Shown one piece after another: positions 23,601-35,014 of a stretch of 64,000 nt of DNA; position 1 is the stretch's first letter, and each line of letters opens with the position of its first letter. The stretch comes from Monocercomonoides exilis (Eukaryota; Preaxostyla; Oxymonadida; Polymastigidae), in contig LSRY02000069.1 of assembly GCA_001643675.2 (NCBI GenBank), positions 129,001 through 193,000 on the forward strand, read 5' to 3'. The position numbers were made by a program, and so were the translations under genes. Below the pieces are notes generated by a model. The model ran no database searches. It worked only from the letters and a program-made list of their open reading frames with translations, and was not told the DNA's origin.

Positions 23601-23811
23601 CATCAATGTTCATAATGACATATGATATCCACAACTCACCTCCAACAATTTCAAATGACAACTTTGATATTATTTCGTTATATTTTTTGGTGTGTTTGAT
23701 AACTTTGAAATTGAAAATGGGAAATATTTTCAAAAAGAAAAGAAACAAGTGAACCTTTTCCTGATGGTGTTTCACAGTGAATTTCGAACTGGACAAATTG
23801 ACAATTAACAT
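20692..23811 (-). pseudogene. hAT-like transposase, decayed
   Basis: Minus-strand transposase in pieces. 23811-22738 is one frame: a Cys/His segment like a degenerate BED finger (KDCHKYY...CGVSGRKTYSS), then a DUF659-type catalytic region with LMMDGAN, later CTDGC and the C-x2-H of CCNHLTDLVIHH. It crosses two TAA codons at about 23218-23229 and ends at TGA 22738. 21851-20692 carries an acidic region and the hAT C-terminal dimerisation signature (SEASCERIISRMRFI then L-x-x-L-L). It has a one-base frame change in the A-run near 21340, a TAA at 21483 and a TAG at 20818. Frames between 22738 and 21851 do not connect. The family call rests on motif order. It is most likely inactive, and no terminal repeats were found. 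Confidence 0.65.
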
Positions 23812-23996
23812 TTTCCAATTGTTTTGTTTTTTTTTTTCATATGCATTGAACTTGGATTTCGTAATAAAAAGAAAAATATATCTGAATTTTCAAATTTTAA
23901 ATAATATCAAACTATTTCAGGGTTTATTAATGACGATTTTGACTCTTCAGCTAAACAGTATTGCTTTTCTTTTTCGATCAAACTCATGAAGACTTT

Positions 23997-24293
23997 GGTG
24001 TGACCTGACTGACAAGGACAGTCAATGACGATCTGATATTCCTTATTTGCCTTCACTTCAGTAACTTATAAAAATTGATAATTTTTTGTTTTTGACAAGA
24101 AAAAAAACTTCAAAAAGAAAAATTATTCAGTTAAAAATTATGACAATGAAATTATAATGGGCAATGATTCATTTCCGAAAAAAAATGCTTCTGAAAATTC
24201 GAGAAAAATTTCAATGACGTGAATGTTTATGTCAAGAATGTCAGAATTGAAAATTTTCACGTCAGCGGTCATCACGTCATACAGGTTTAGAAG
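23997..24293. mobile_element. ~300-bp MITE-like element, TGACGT family copy 2
   Basis: Same length and motif order as 13205-13505. The left end has GACAGTCAATGACGATCTGA followed by CACTTCAGTAACTTATAAAA. The right end has AATGACGTGAATGTTTATGT and closes with CACGTCATACAGGTTTA. It is non-coding and diverged from copy 1 mostly in the AT-rich middle. Confidence 0.55.
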
Positions 24294-25130
24294 TTATTTC
24301 GAAATAACCCACAAATTTCTAGTTTTTCAATGGTTTTTTGAGTTTTCCTAATATTTTTTGAAAAAAAGTCAGTCTTTTTGAGTATATGCAAATGAAGTTT
24401 TATTATTTTTTATATCTTGTTGCTATTAATATTCATTTTTTTTTTAAGTTTGTTAAACTTTGTTTTTATTAGTATTCTGAACCGAAAACTCAATGGTTGA
24501 TCTTCTGTATCACCATAACAAATTATTTTTTTATTATTTAGTCATTTCTGTCGTTTTGAAAAGCATCAAAAGAAACATTCAAGAGGTAAAATTTTTGTTT
24601 TTTGTTGTTTCATTCGAGACCATGAAATTAAAAACTGTTAACTCGTTTATTGGAGAGAATTTGCCTTCTTTTAAATATTCTTTATATCAACTCAGTCCTT
24701 TTAATGACTTCATACATTTTGATATGTGATTAATATTAAAACATCGTTGTGCTTTCTTAATTAACTTTTCATTTCATGATTGCTTATTTTATGAAAGTAT
24801 TTTTGACATTTATTCTTTCAAATATTTTCCTTATATACGCCGTATTAATAAAATAAAAAGAAAAAATTGATTTCATTATGATATATTATTCTATATGAAA
24901 AAGAATTGTTAAAGATCATAAATAAATTTCACAATAAAGTCATATTTTTTATTATTGATGTTGCACTATTTGATATCTTTCTTCTGTCAAATTTTTTAAT
25001 TGAATATAAAACAGAATATATCTGCACCATGCTAAAGCAAAAAATTATTGAGTATTACAGTTGAGATTTTTACAGTTTTTAGTTGATTAATTGAGTTTCT
25101 TCAAATCAGAAAATAAAGTTCTTTTTGTGG
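24294..25130. other. AT-rich DNA, no confident gene
   Basis: A frame at 24493-24729 (78 codons) has mixed composition but no support from a neighbour or splice site. Otherwise nothing identified. Confidence 0.35.
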
Positions 25131-26290
25131 TCAATTTCTTTCTCTATTCAAATCAAATATCATCAAAAATTAAAGACAAAAATTTCTAGCAGGATCGTCT
25201 CTCTCCAATGCACATAAATTCTGCCCCTCCTTTGCTCTTGTGCTCTGCATGGCAAATGACTTTCCTGCTTCCACTGCCTTTGCTGCAACCACCCCATCTC
25301 CGCTCGTCAACTTCACATTCTTCGCCTCAACATTCTCCAGCACGCTATCTCCCAATATTATCAACGATAAGAACAATACAGATGAAGAGAATGAAAAAGA
25401 TTGATCAAGCTCAGAGGACAATGATTATGAAATATTCTTTTTTGTGATCTCCACATCAATCATCGATAGCTGCGATAACTGCACCACAAACACTGACGAC
25501 GACATCACATATTCCCCTGTATTACTTGTAGCAATCACAACATCCTCCAATAAGAGTGACCCACCTCCATCAGACGCCATAACCTCACTCGGCGAAGAAG
25601 GACTTGCATTTGAGTTGCAATCAATCTTCATGTGCAATAAACCAAGATGAACTGTTGACACACTAAACTGCGCTCCAGTTGACGAAAGTGCCCCTGTTCC
25701 AATCGAACTTTTCTCTTTACCAGCCCCAATGATTGAAATCTTCTTTGTTCCAATATCAATCGTAGTTGTCTCGCTTGTGTGATTCACTTCCATCAGCGTG
25801 ACTGACAGACTCACCTGGATCACGCTCTTTTCAACTGCAACACCAATGGTTCTGCATGCAGTTGGCTCATCCAGTCCACACAGATCTTCTTCACCTCCAC
25901 CACCCACTGCCACAAATCGGTTAAGAATCCCTCTCTTCAGCTAATCCTTTTTTGATATTTCGTCATATGTCCATTTTTGTTCATTTGCATAATTGTATGC
26001 AAAGCAGATCCTCTTCTCATCTGTGTTTGTGGTGTAACATTCATAGAACGGATTTCCAGAATTCAAATAGACATTGTAATAATCAACGTATTCAACATCA
26101 TGCCCGTATGGAATTGAAGTTGTTCTGCATTTGCATTCATGGAAGAAAAGAAAATATCAATAAATCCCATCAGATGGTGCTGTTTGTTTGTATGGCTCCA
26201 AATGAAATCCTCCTCCAAATGCAGTTGCAGAGCAAGAAATTAACTGAATGCTTCCCATTTTGAAAGCTGGAACAGTGTGACAAAACATTC
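25131..26290 (-). CDS. beta-helix (POMP-like) surface protein fragment
   Basis: From about 26140 down to 25131 the minus strand keeps one frame, apart from TAG at about 25950, TAA at 25425 and TAA at 25170, ending at TGA 25131-25133. It shows YTTNTDEKRICF, a region matching the copy at 30.9-31.2 kb, then the module D-L-C-G-L-D-E-P-T-A-C-R-T-I-G-V-A-V. After that come beta-strand-rich repeats with S/T/G/V, typical of right-handed beta-helix proteins. Upstream of 26140 the match to the other copy continues (ECKC...) but a TGA interrupts it near 26160. Likely surface or secreted; possibly a partial copy. Confidence 0.5.
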
Positions 26291-26909
26291 ATCCACCATA
26301 ATTATTTGTAAGAAAGTTTGAAGTCAATGAGCATGAAAATACACGTGTATCCTCCACTTTGTTATTTTTTGTTTCAACTCACGCTCTGAGTTAAAAACGG
26401 AAAAAAGCATTTCCTATTTAATTTGAAAAACAAAATTCAAAAACAAACATAAGGAAAACAAGATATATATTAATAAACAATAAACTTTGCATTTGCCTAT
26501 GAATAATTGTTGCAATGTGATTCTGTGCAGCGATCGAAAATTTACATTAAATCATTTCTGAGATGATTCAAATATGAATTGCAACGAAATTTTCTTCAAA
26601 GAAAATATATTTGTTATTTGCTTCATTAACAGCCATTGCTAAAAACAATAGCTATGAGCCTTATAAAATGAAAAATTGAACTCTTGATTTCATTGGATCA
26701 TATATTTAATTTAATGGGTGAAAAAACAAAACAAAAAATCTGTTTTTTTTTCGAGGAATTTCACAGTTTTCTGTTCGATTTTTGCTTTGGATCATAACAA
26801 ACAGTCATTTATTCATCATTACAAATATTGAAGATGCTCTAATTAAATGATTCAAATTTTTGTTGCATTAAGATTTTTCAAATTGTTTTTACAAATTCCA
26901 CTTATTGCT

Positions 26910-27536
26910 TTAACCCTGGGTGACGTAGTGACTTCTGACGTAATACTTTCGGTAAAGTGTAACTTATTGGGTCCGAAATATTTTTCAGAAATCATCATAA
27001 ATTATTTCATAAAAATTCTCTATTGTTGATAATTCGATTAACAAATGTGTTGTTGAGTTTCATAAACTAACATATTAGTTGTGAATTTCAGTAATATCAC
27101 AAAAAATAAAACAATAATTTTCAAAAATTGACATAAACATAAATTTTCTTCTTCATTCTCCTTAGTATTTCTTTCTTTATTTAACTTTAATCATAAAATC
27201 CTTGTGTTTAATTGTTGTTTTGAACATATTCTGAAGATATTTTATCATCTTTATTGTGTTATTTTAAAAACACACAAAAAATAATGAATAAAACTTTCTT
27301 TCCATTTGAGTGATAATGATTTTTAATAATGTTTTGATAGGGTTTTTCAACAAAAAAAAACATAATTTTTCTAAACTTAAAACATCATTCGAAGAATGTT
27401 TTCATTAGAGGGTTTCAAATTTGGTGATATATTCATATTATTTCACGACAAAAATCGGGACCCAATATGTTTCATCTTACCATACTTTCTATTTTTAACG
27501 GACGTGACAAATTTTTCCACGTCACAAGATAAAACC
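26910..27536. mobile_element. ~625-bp imperfect inverted-repeat element
   Basis: The left end CTGGGTGACGTAGTGACTTC...TATTGGGTCCGAA is matched in reverse at the right end (CGGGACCCAATA...ACGGACGTGACAAATTTTTC...GTCAC). Pairing is imperfect but includes the shared block ATTGGGTCC and the TGACGT motifs of the MITE family. Non-coding. Boundaries are approximate. Confidence 0.4.
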
Positions 27537-28672
27537 AATATATTTATTTTCAGTTTCATAATAATTTAATTATCAAAAAATATTTTCTACAATTTTCTAA
27601 ATCAAATTTGCAATAATAGATAAAATGTGAAATGAATTGGTCATTTCAAGTTATTTGTGTTATTTCAAGTTTCAGCCACGAAATTTGAATTAACGATGTA
27701 ATTTTGAAATAACCTTGAAAAACTTAAATCTACTGGCCGTTTTTAAAAAGCATTGAATATGCATTTTTTTGATTGAATAAATGGTCACAACCATGTTCAG
27801 AATTATTTTTGCTTGTTTTGTTATATCAAAAAAATCTGAGATTTATCGTTTTGGGATTTGAAGAAAATTGCTTTTGTTATTTTTGTTTGAAAAAAATTCA
27901 AAAAAAAAAAAAAAATAAAATAAAATAAAAATTGTGTTTTCATAAGTTGAAATATTTGATGCTTCTCAAATAACACAATTTGAATTAGATTTCTTTGGAT
28001 AAAAATCTTTTTTAAAAGCTTTCACAAGTTTTGAAATATATAATTCATCGAATAAAAATTGAAAAATTGACAAAGAATTGCAATAACATCTTTTTCATTT
28101 CATTTTCGAATATTCGGTTTGTCAAAAACTGTCAAGCAAATTGATAAGCAAGCTGTGTGAAATTGTGACACTTCTGATGATGAAGATAATCTCTTTGTTT
28201 TTTTCAAATGGGTGGTTTTTTTTGATATCATAAAAAAAGATCAAAAATCGAAAAAATAATATATATTGTGGTATTCTATGATCAAAAAGTTAAATTAATA
28301 TTTCATAAGTATTTAGCTTTTATCTCTGTCATATATATTTGTTTTATTTGTTCACATGAAAAAAAGCATACCTTTTTAATGTTTTTGATGATAAAGAATT
28401 TTCATGATCAAGTATCAAAAAAAAATGTGAAAAATTAAAAATAAAACTGTAAAAGGAAAATGCCAAGTTTTTCAACTTGCTAAACTATCCTAATAAATAA
28501 AAAATACTTTGAAAAACTTAATTGAAACAGTTTGTGAAAAAAGATTGTATCTCATTATAGATTTAATAACTTTTAACTAATTAAAGTTATTGGTTTTCTT
28601 CACTTTATTTTTTTCTTCAACTGAAATATCATTACAATGTATCAGTCCTTTCTTTTCGATTCGGTTTCTTCA
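27537..28672. other. AT-rich DNA, nothing identified
   Basis: Contains a poly-A/AAAAT tract near 27898-27930 and, at 28208, GGGTGGTTTTTTTTGATATC. The latter recurs with one change at 53895 and may be the worn end of another element. No coding frame of note. Confidence 0.4.
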
Positions 28673-28895
28673 TCAAACGTTGAATGAAATACAATGAAAT
28701 CGATAATCAATGAATAAAACTAATTCGAACCAGTCTTTTTTCTCTTTATTCTTCTCATCACTTGTCCTTCCCGCTTCCTTTTCCATTCTTTCCTCATCTT
28801 CCTTCCATTTCCACTCTGCTTCATAAATACTCTCCTTTTGAAATGTCTCTGAAGTTGCTTGATTCCTCTCCAGCACTTTCTGTATCATTCTTCTC
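28673..28895 (-). CDS. 3' part of a gene split by a transposon
   Basis: The minus strand reads a charged, helical protein tail (MIQKVLERNQATSETFQKES) down to tandem TGA TGA at 28675-28670. The frame is exactly the one that continues from the gene at 32869-35014 once the element 28896-32868 and one 8-bp duplicate are removed. The join passes a TAA in the other part as a sense codon. The tail is Glu/Lys/Trp-rich. No family recognised. The insertion cuts the coding sequence, so this allele should be non-functional unless the element is removed from RNA. Confidence 0.6.
28888..28895 (+). repeat. 8-bp target site duplication, left copy
   Basis: TTCTTCTC immediately before the element terminus GGCATAGG; the same eight bases follow the right terminus at 32869-32876. 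Confidence 0.85.
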
Positions 28896-29192
28896 GGCAT
28901 AGGTGAAAATTGTACCACTTTCAGTTTGCATTTTTTCAAAATTTGAATATAATAGCGTTTATCTACTCAATTTAACTAAGCGATTCAAGGAGGGAAATTT
29001 CGAAATTCGATTAAAAATTTTCTCTCTGAAATTCTAAAATTTCGACACCCATAATATTTTTATTTTGATCATATTTTATTGAAATTTCTTTTTCTTGCTT
29101 TACATAGTTCGAATGAATTAATCAATTCAATCCAACAAGATAAAATATAGTTTTTATTGTTTGTCTCGATGAATATTAACCTATATTACTTT
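28896..29192 (+). repeat. left TIR of the 3,973-bp element
   Basis: Reverse-complements 32572-32868 over 297 bp with only scattered mismatches (for example at element positions 11 and about 61). A relic of the same terminus occurs at 16883. Confidence 0.85.
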
Positions 29193-29530
29193 TTTCGTTG
29201 CTTATTTATAAAAATTCAATAAATTCAGGATGCTACCGTTTTAATAAAATAATGTGTAATATTGCTATCACACCTTCGAAGCAATAACGTAAATAAACGT
29301 GTGCAAGAATGCAAATAAATTTTAATTGCTTATAGACTTTTTTCATGCTGTTTTATCTCTAATTTTATTTGAACTACATTTGAAAGGTTTGTAACAAAAT
29401 GAAGATCGTGTGTCAACTGCATTTATTTGGATTGAGGACTGGATGGAGGAAGATGAGAAGAGAAGAATGGTGAGAGTGAAGTTGAATGGGCAATAGAAGA
29501 GCGAGCGAAAACAACATTTAATTTTTTTAT

Positions 29531-30061
29531 TTGGAATTGGATATGAAAAGCGAAGGCGTGGTGTGTGTGGTGCTTGGAGTGGATGACGTAGAGGAGAGTT
29601 ACTTGAAGAGAAACAAACAGAGGATGAGGGGAGTGAATGGAAATGAAGAATTGTGGAGGTATTTTATTCTTGTTTGTTCATTTTCTTCATGTTCTATTTT
29701 TTATTTGTATTTTTGAATTTTTGATTTGATTGATGTGTGATGCGATCAGGTGTTGCCAGAAGCGCCGGGGGAGCATGAAACATGGGACATGGAAACAGTA
29801 CTTTTTTCTGGGACAGTCCTGGGAAAAATTGGGAGAAATGGGCAACCGAAGAGTGTTTGGCAGAATGAGCCAGGCAGAAAAAAATGGAGCGAACGGGAAA
29901 AGAAATTTTTGTTAAATTTATTTTTACAAAAATCTTTTCGGAAGCAGCAGCAGAAGAAGAGGCAGAAAAAAGTGAATTCAAGCTCAATGGGATATTTTTT
30001 GACATGGCGTCAAGAGGCATGGGGAAGGAGGAGAAGGAAAAGGAAGAATTTCTGTGAATGA
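29531..30061 (+). CDS. unassigned frame inside the transposon
   Basis: A frame from about 29531 (DMKSEGVVCVVLGVDDVEES) reaches a candidate intron (GTATTTTATT to GCGATCAG, about 29660-29749). Two readings are possible after it: a basic protein in the frame 29750-30061 (KKWSEREKKFLLNLFLQKS) or one beginning CCQKRRGSMKHG. The minus strand also gives a plausible frame (29694-30020). I cannot choose among them. No DDE motif was seen, so it is not evidently a transposase. Confidence 0.25.
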
Positions 30062-31497
30062 ATTTTATTACTCATCTTTTTGCCAATATTTCGCTTCACC
30101 CTCTTTTCCTCTTGTATTCCTCTCCAAATTATCATTTTTTTATATTTCAACTGCAAATGAGGCATGTTCGCCTTCAACAACTACGTCAACCCAAACCACA
30201 TGTTTTTTGAGCAGCAGCTCATTCTCATCAGTCTGTGATGCATATGATGTCGGAATTGTTCCTTCTCTGAACAACCCCTTGGCTTCTTTGACAGCCTCAA
30301 ACACCTCATTTATTGGGCATTGTCGGACAAGAAATATTGAATTCATTGGAAGCAAAGAAAACCCATTGAAGCCAGGGAGACAAAACACAACAGAAGATGG
30401 AGTAAATTCATTTGTTTGGTGCGAGTGGAACGGGTCGAGGGCAACTGGATCTGACGATTCTGTTTCAGACGGAATATCGAGTGGAGGGGCGATCTGCATG
30501 TATAATCTCAGTTCTGGAGAACTTTTCGTTTCGAATTGTATATTCAATGGATGTTTTGCGAATCGTCGTGGAGGTGGAATTATGTGTCATACAATCAAAT
30601 CTGTGTATATCGAAAATAATGTGTTTTGTAATTGTACTGCACAAAATCAATATGGAGGAGGAATGTACGTCAGCTCTGTTTCAACATGTGCTCGGATCAG
30701 TGAATGCGTATTTCAGAATTGTAAAGCAAATTGATATGGAGGAAGGCTTTGTATTCTTTTCAGGTTTCGGAACCTGACTGTTTTGTAGAGGAAAATCGAA
30801 AAGGAGAAAGTGAATGTGCTTTTGATTGCCGTTTTGCTTCATGTTCATTGACTGCATCAGACGAGGGAGGTATGTATTGCTCGAATATTCCTCAGCATTC
30901 AAAATGATGAACGCACAGTTCATCTCCTGTTCAGCTTCGTCACATGGTGGAGGAATGGGATTTGAACCTAATCAAGCAACAGCACTAAGTAATGGATGCA
31001 ATTGTTATTTCATTTTATTTTGTGAATGTATTTGCCTTGAATACCCTCCAGGTAACCACGATGTGTATTTTTCAGATGGAAATAATCTTTTTTCATCTCA
31101 CAATTCGTTCTACGAATCGTACACAACGAATACTGATGAGAAGAGAGTGTGCTATAATGGTAAAATCCTTCAACATACAGAAAAGATGTGGTGGCTGAGC
31201 ATCTCGATGAAGGATCGGTATGTTGGGGTGAGTGGAGATAATTCTTGCTATCTATGTGGGATGAATGAGTCAGCACCTTGCAAGACAGTGGGGTATGCGG
31301 TGGGTGTAAGCACGGCGTAGCTGAGCTCGACGATCACGGTGCTGAGTGGAAAGCATGTGAGCGAAGGGGTGACAATCAGTGTTGGGGAAAAGGAGATTTC
31401 TGTGGTTGGGAGAGGGAAAGCAGTGAGTGTGAGTGGGATAGATTCTCTTCCTTCTTCGATTACGCTGTTCAGTTTGATGATTGGGCAGTTGGAGTGA
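30054..31497 (+). pseudogene. beta-helix (POMP-like) protein carried by the transposon
   Basis: Starts with a hydrophobic N-terminus like a signal peptide. Cys/Gly beta-helix strands follow (ISSGGAICMYN, RRGGGIMCHT, NQYGGGMYVSS). Later come YTTNTDEKRVCY and the module Y-L-C-G-M-N-E-S-A-P-C-K-T-V-G-Y-A-V, homologous to the copies at 17.6-18.6 and 25.1-26.3 kb. The frame changes twice. A 26-nt intron (30870-30895, GTATGT to CCTCAG) restores the second change exactly. The first could be a 56-nt intron (30708-30763), but its sequence itself encodes a beta-helix repeat (CVFQNCKAN, TGA, YGG), so decay is more likely. TAG 31318 is read through. A TGA at 31495 is followed by family-like sequence in another frame. 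Probably surface-protein cargo, degraded. Confidence 0.55.
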
Positions 31498-32571
31498 TAT
31501 CTGTTGGAGGAGAAATATTTAAGCTTGCTAAAATAACGGTTGATTTCAGGTCTTAAGGAGAGGATCCAATCTTGGATATGCTATTTGTACCCACTTTTCC
31601 ACAGTCACTAATAATTGCTTTTGAAGAAAAAAGTCGATTCAAGCGCTGCAGTTCAAATATCGAATCACACACCGTTAAAAGAGTGGAATATTATTCCTGA
31701 TCAAGGCAGAAGCAATTTTTAGAACCAGTTTTGCAATTTTTTTTCCAAATTATTTGAAATTCCAATTTATTCATTGCTATTTTATTTATCTTTTTTTCAT
31801 AAATTCTTTAAAAATAAAGAATAATTGAATTGATTGTTTTTTATTTGTGCAAGTTTTCACTAATTCGCACTTTCATCTTTTATAATTGTATCGGCTAACG
31901 TCAGCAGCTTTCCAAAGAAAAAATAAAACATGTGTGCATTGTTATAATTGAGCTTGTTGTGAATGCTTTGTTATAAACAGTGATGAAAAATTGTTTAAAC
32001 AATAACAAACCGCAAACAGCAATGAACGAAAAAGAAGATGGAATGAAAAAGAAAATAACAATGTGGATTATTAAAAAAAAATAAAATACAGCATTTGAAG
32101 GTTATCCACAAAAAATAAAGTATTTTTTGTGAATTTTCGAAGACATCCCGCGACATCCCAATCATTGCATAATATCATTCAAAAGATCTCCTTCCTTTAT
32201 CTTCCCTCTCTTGTTGCAACAAGCTCCACACCATCCCAATGTTCTCCATCTCCCTCTTCTTTTCTCACCTTTCAAAATGCCAACTGCTCTTTCACCTCAC
32301 TTAACAAATACATCTGCCCCAATCCAGCTTTTCATTTCTCCTTTTATAAACAGAAATTCACACAGTTCCAACGAATACATTACCAATAATAGAATATAAA
32401 TCAATAATTATGAAATACATATAAAAATCTTATTATTACAATTATTTTTCTAGCCAATCATGTTAATTCCTTTCATATAAGTTGATACAAATTATATCTT
32501 GAAAGTGAAAACAAATAATTGCACGAAAACTTGTGAAATACAAAATAATCAAATCGATATAAATAACATAA
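31498..32571. other. transposon interior, no confident gene
   Basis: The first part (to about 31680) continues the beta-helix reading out of frame (VISVGGEIFKLAKITVDF). A Ser/Pro/Phe-rich frame at 32129-32389 includes TFQNANCSFTSLNKY, which resembles a beta-helix strand. The rest is AT-rich and empty. Confidence 0.35.
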
Positions 32572-32868
32572 AAAGTAATATAGGTAAATATTCACCGAGA
32601 CAAACAATAAAAACTATATTTTATCTTGTTGGATTGAATTGATTAATTCATTCGAACTATGTAAAGCAAGAAAAAGAAATTTCAATAAAATATGATCAAA
32701 ATAAAAATATTATGGGTGTCGAAATTTTAGAATTTCAGAGAGAAAATTTTTAATCGAATTTCGAAATTTCCCTCCTTGAATCGCTTAGTTAAATTGAGTA
32801 GATTAACGCTATTATATTCAAATTTTGAAAAAATGCAAACTGAAAGTGGTACAATTTACACCTATGCC
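32572..32868 (-). repeat. right TIR of the 3,973-bp element
   Basis: Partner of 28896-29192; ends CACCTATGCC directly abutting the second TTCTTCTC. Confidence 0.85.
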
Positions 32869-32876
32869 TTCTTCTC
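32869..32876 (+). repeat. 8-bp target site duplication, right copy
   Basis: TTCTTCTC, identical to 28888-28895. Confidence 0.85.
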
Positions 32877-35014
32877 GTTGTATTCCTCGGTTACTCCAAC
32901 TGCTCGTTAATCTCCTCTTGAAACAAATTTGCCTTCATACAAAGTTCAGTGAATGCTGTGTGTGAAAGGAGGTGAGCAAAGGATGAGGAGGAAGAATAAC
33001 AATCCGAGGAATTTGAGGAGGAAGTGGAAGAGGACGATGAAGGAGAAGCAGTAGTTGTTGAAGAAGAAGTGGAAGAAGAACGAAAATCCTTCGAAACCAA
33101 CTTATTCAAATCCTCCATGGCCATTTTCGACTCCATTTCCAAAGGCAGTGCATATGACTTCTCATCTGAAGACATCAGCTTCCTCTTCGCATTCGCACTT
33201 GTCTTTCTGGCACTGGCTATTCTGTTCGGAGCTTCCACAATCGACATCTGGTCGAGTGGGTTAAGCGGATCGAGCGGGTCAAGTAGAGTAAGCGCCTACG
33301 ACAGGAATGATTGGCCGGAAACAGACGCAGCGATGGATGTGGCAGCAGTGTAGAGGGCTTCAAGCAGTGTGGAGCTGGTGGAGAAGGAAGGGGAAGCTGC
33401 ATGGGAACTATCTGGAATCAATTTGCTGGGGCTTAGGGCAGGCGAAAAGGAGAGAAAAGGCGAAGCTGAGGTTCTCACAAAAAATGGTTGATCTGATTTT
33501 CTGGAGGCATGCTCAATGTGTCTGAAGTGAATAGAGGAAGTTCCCCATCGAAGTCGGATTTGATGCGTGTGGAGTCAGAAAGCTGACCGGCAGTGAGGTA
33601 AGATGGCATAAACAGCGTGGGGAAGTCTAATCTTGACAAGAAGCTGAGCACATCAGAAACCGCATCGTCGTCACGCAGCCTCACAGATTGTTCGCGGATG
33701 ACTGAGACGTTAAAGGCATCATATGCAAATCTTGTGTTGTCTGCTTCACTCCTGCTTTTGGTGTGTTCGAGTGGGAAAACAGCCAGATGGCTTTCAAATT
33801 CTGCAGTGGTGATGGCCGCTGAACGGCTGCTCTCGAGATAGCTGTGGCTGATTACGTTGGCGGGAGTGGGGCTGCGTGTGAAGGGCATGCTGGTGGTGAG
33901 GTGTGTTGAAGAAGAAGAAGAAGAAGAGAAAGAAGAGGAAAAGGAAGAAGTTAGATGAGGATGAAGCAATCTGAGTTGTGTCTAATGTTGCAGAGATGTT
34001 ATCATTCAATGCAGATGCAGCATCAGACAAAAGCGACGTCTTTTCTGGTGACATTAGTACAAGTTGGGGCAGTCCAAACACTTCCACAGCTCCCAGAAGA
34101 TCCAGAACGCTCTCTCCATTTGTGTGTCTGTGATGACACAATAAAAATGTGGAGCCAGCAATTGCCGCAGTCATCAGAGAAGGCGTGAGTGCTTCGTTAA
34201 TCGGAGGGAGAGGAGCAGAAATCGACGCAATGGTTGCAGCGGGGGGCATTTCGAACTCAGATTCAGATTCAGAGGAAGAGGTAGAGGCAGAGACAGAGAC
34301 AGAGGCAGAGGCAGATCCTTGAGAAGGAGAGAGAGAGAAGGAGAAGGAGTATGAAGAGAAATAGATGGAGAAGGGGAGAGAAAAAAAAAGAAGAAGGAAA
34401 AGAAGGAGAAGGAGAAATGGAAGAGAAAGAAGAAGAAGAAGAAGAAGAAGAAGAAGAGAAAGAAAAGAAAGAGGAGGATGAGGAAGAGGAGGATGTGGAA
34501 GAAGAAGCAGAAAATGATGATGACAAAGGAAGAATAGAAAAATAAGTTCACTTGCGCGGAAAGGATTGCTTTGTTTGCATCAGATAGGATGTAGAGAGGA
34601 GGAGGGATTGACATCACTTGTGGAGGTGGATGTGGATGCTGAGGGATTTCTAGCGTGCCAGTTAATGAATCAGGTGAAGAAGAAGAGAAGATAATGAAAA
34701 AATGATGAATAAACAAGAATAAAAGCAAGATTAAAAAGATAAAGAAGAAGTTGAAGCAAAGAAAATGGTGATGAAGTGGGAAGTGAAGAAGTTGAGAATG
34801 AAGATGATGCGTTTGCAGATGAAAATGCTGAGAAAGAATATAGCGTTCTAATGATTTGCTGCTGAATCATTCTTCGATTTTTGATTTCAGGGAGGAAATC
34901 AAAACAAATTGTGGTTAGAATTGAAAAAGATTTATTCTTCGTCTCCGCTCCTTTCGTCTTCTCTTTTGAGAAACTATCTTTATGAGCCTTTCTTATTTTT
35001 CTGTCAAATACCAC
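32869..35014 (-). CDS. 5' and middle part of the gene split by the transposon
   Basis: Minus-strand multi-exon gene. The pieces are a Pro-rich segment at 34670-34560 (PQHPHPPPQVMSIPPPLY); a helical segment at 34249-34000 (INEALTPSLMTAAIAGS and ESVLDLLGAVEVFG), possibly an ARM/HEAT-like solenoid; a Ser/Thr-rich and then mixed segment at 33969-33480; and 33478-32877 with a poly-Ser stretch. A 47-nt intron (GTGAGAACC to GCCCTAAG, about 33430-33476) joins two of them in phase. TAG 33296 and TAA 32891 are crossed in frame, and the frame then continues across the insertion into 28895-28673. Around 33900-33950 the frame slips inside a TTC repeat. A long (TTC)n tract at about 34330-34500 probably lies in an intron. 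Function unknown. Confidence 0.5.

Larger units (their letters stand above)
28896..32868. mobile_element. 3,973-bp DNA transposon with 297-bp TIRs and 8-bp TSD
   Basis: Termini GGCATAGGTG...CACCTATGCC. TIRs are 28896-29192 and 32572-32868, with about four mismatches in the stretches I compared. It is flanked by the direct repeat TTCTTCTC. It is inserted within a minus-strand gene whose reading frame is continuous across the empty site, which is strong evidence for a real and fairly recent insertion. The interior has no recognisable transposase. It holds an unassigned frame (29531-30061) and a beta-helix protein (30054-31497), so it is probably non-autonomous with cargo. An 8-bp duplication is usual for hAT and Merlin elements. 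Long TIRs starting with GG would fit Merlin or Mutator-like elements. Superfamily unresolved. Confidence 0.85.
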
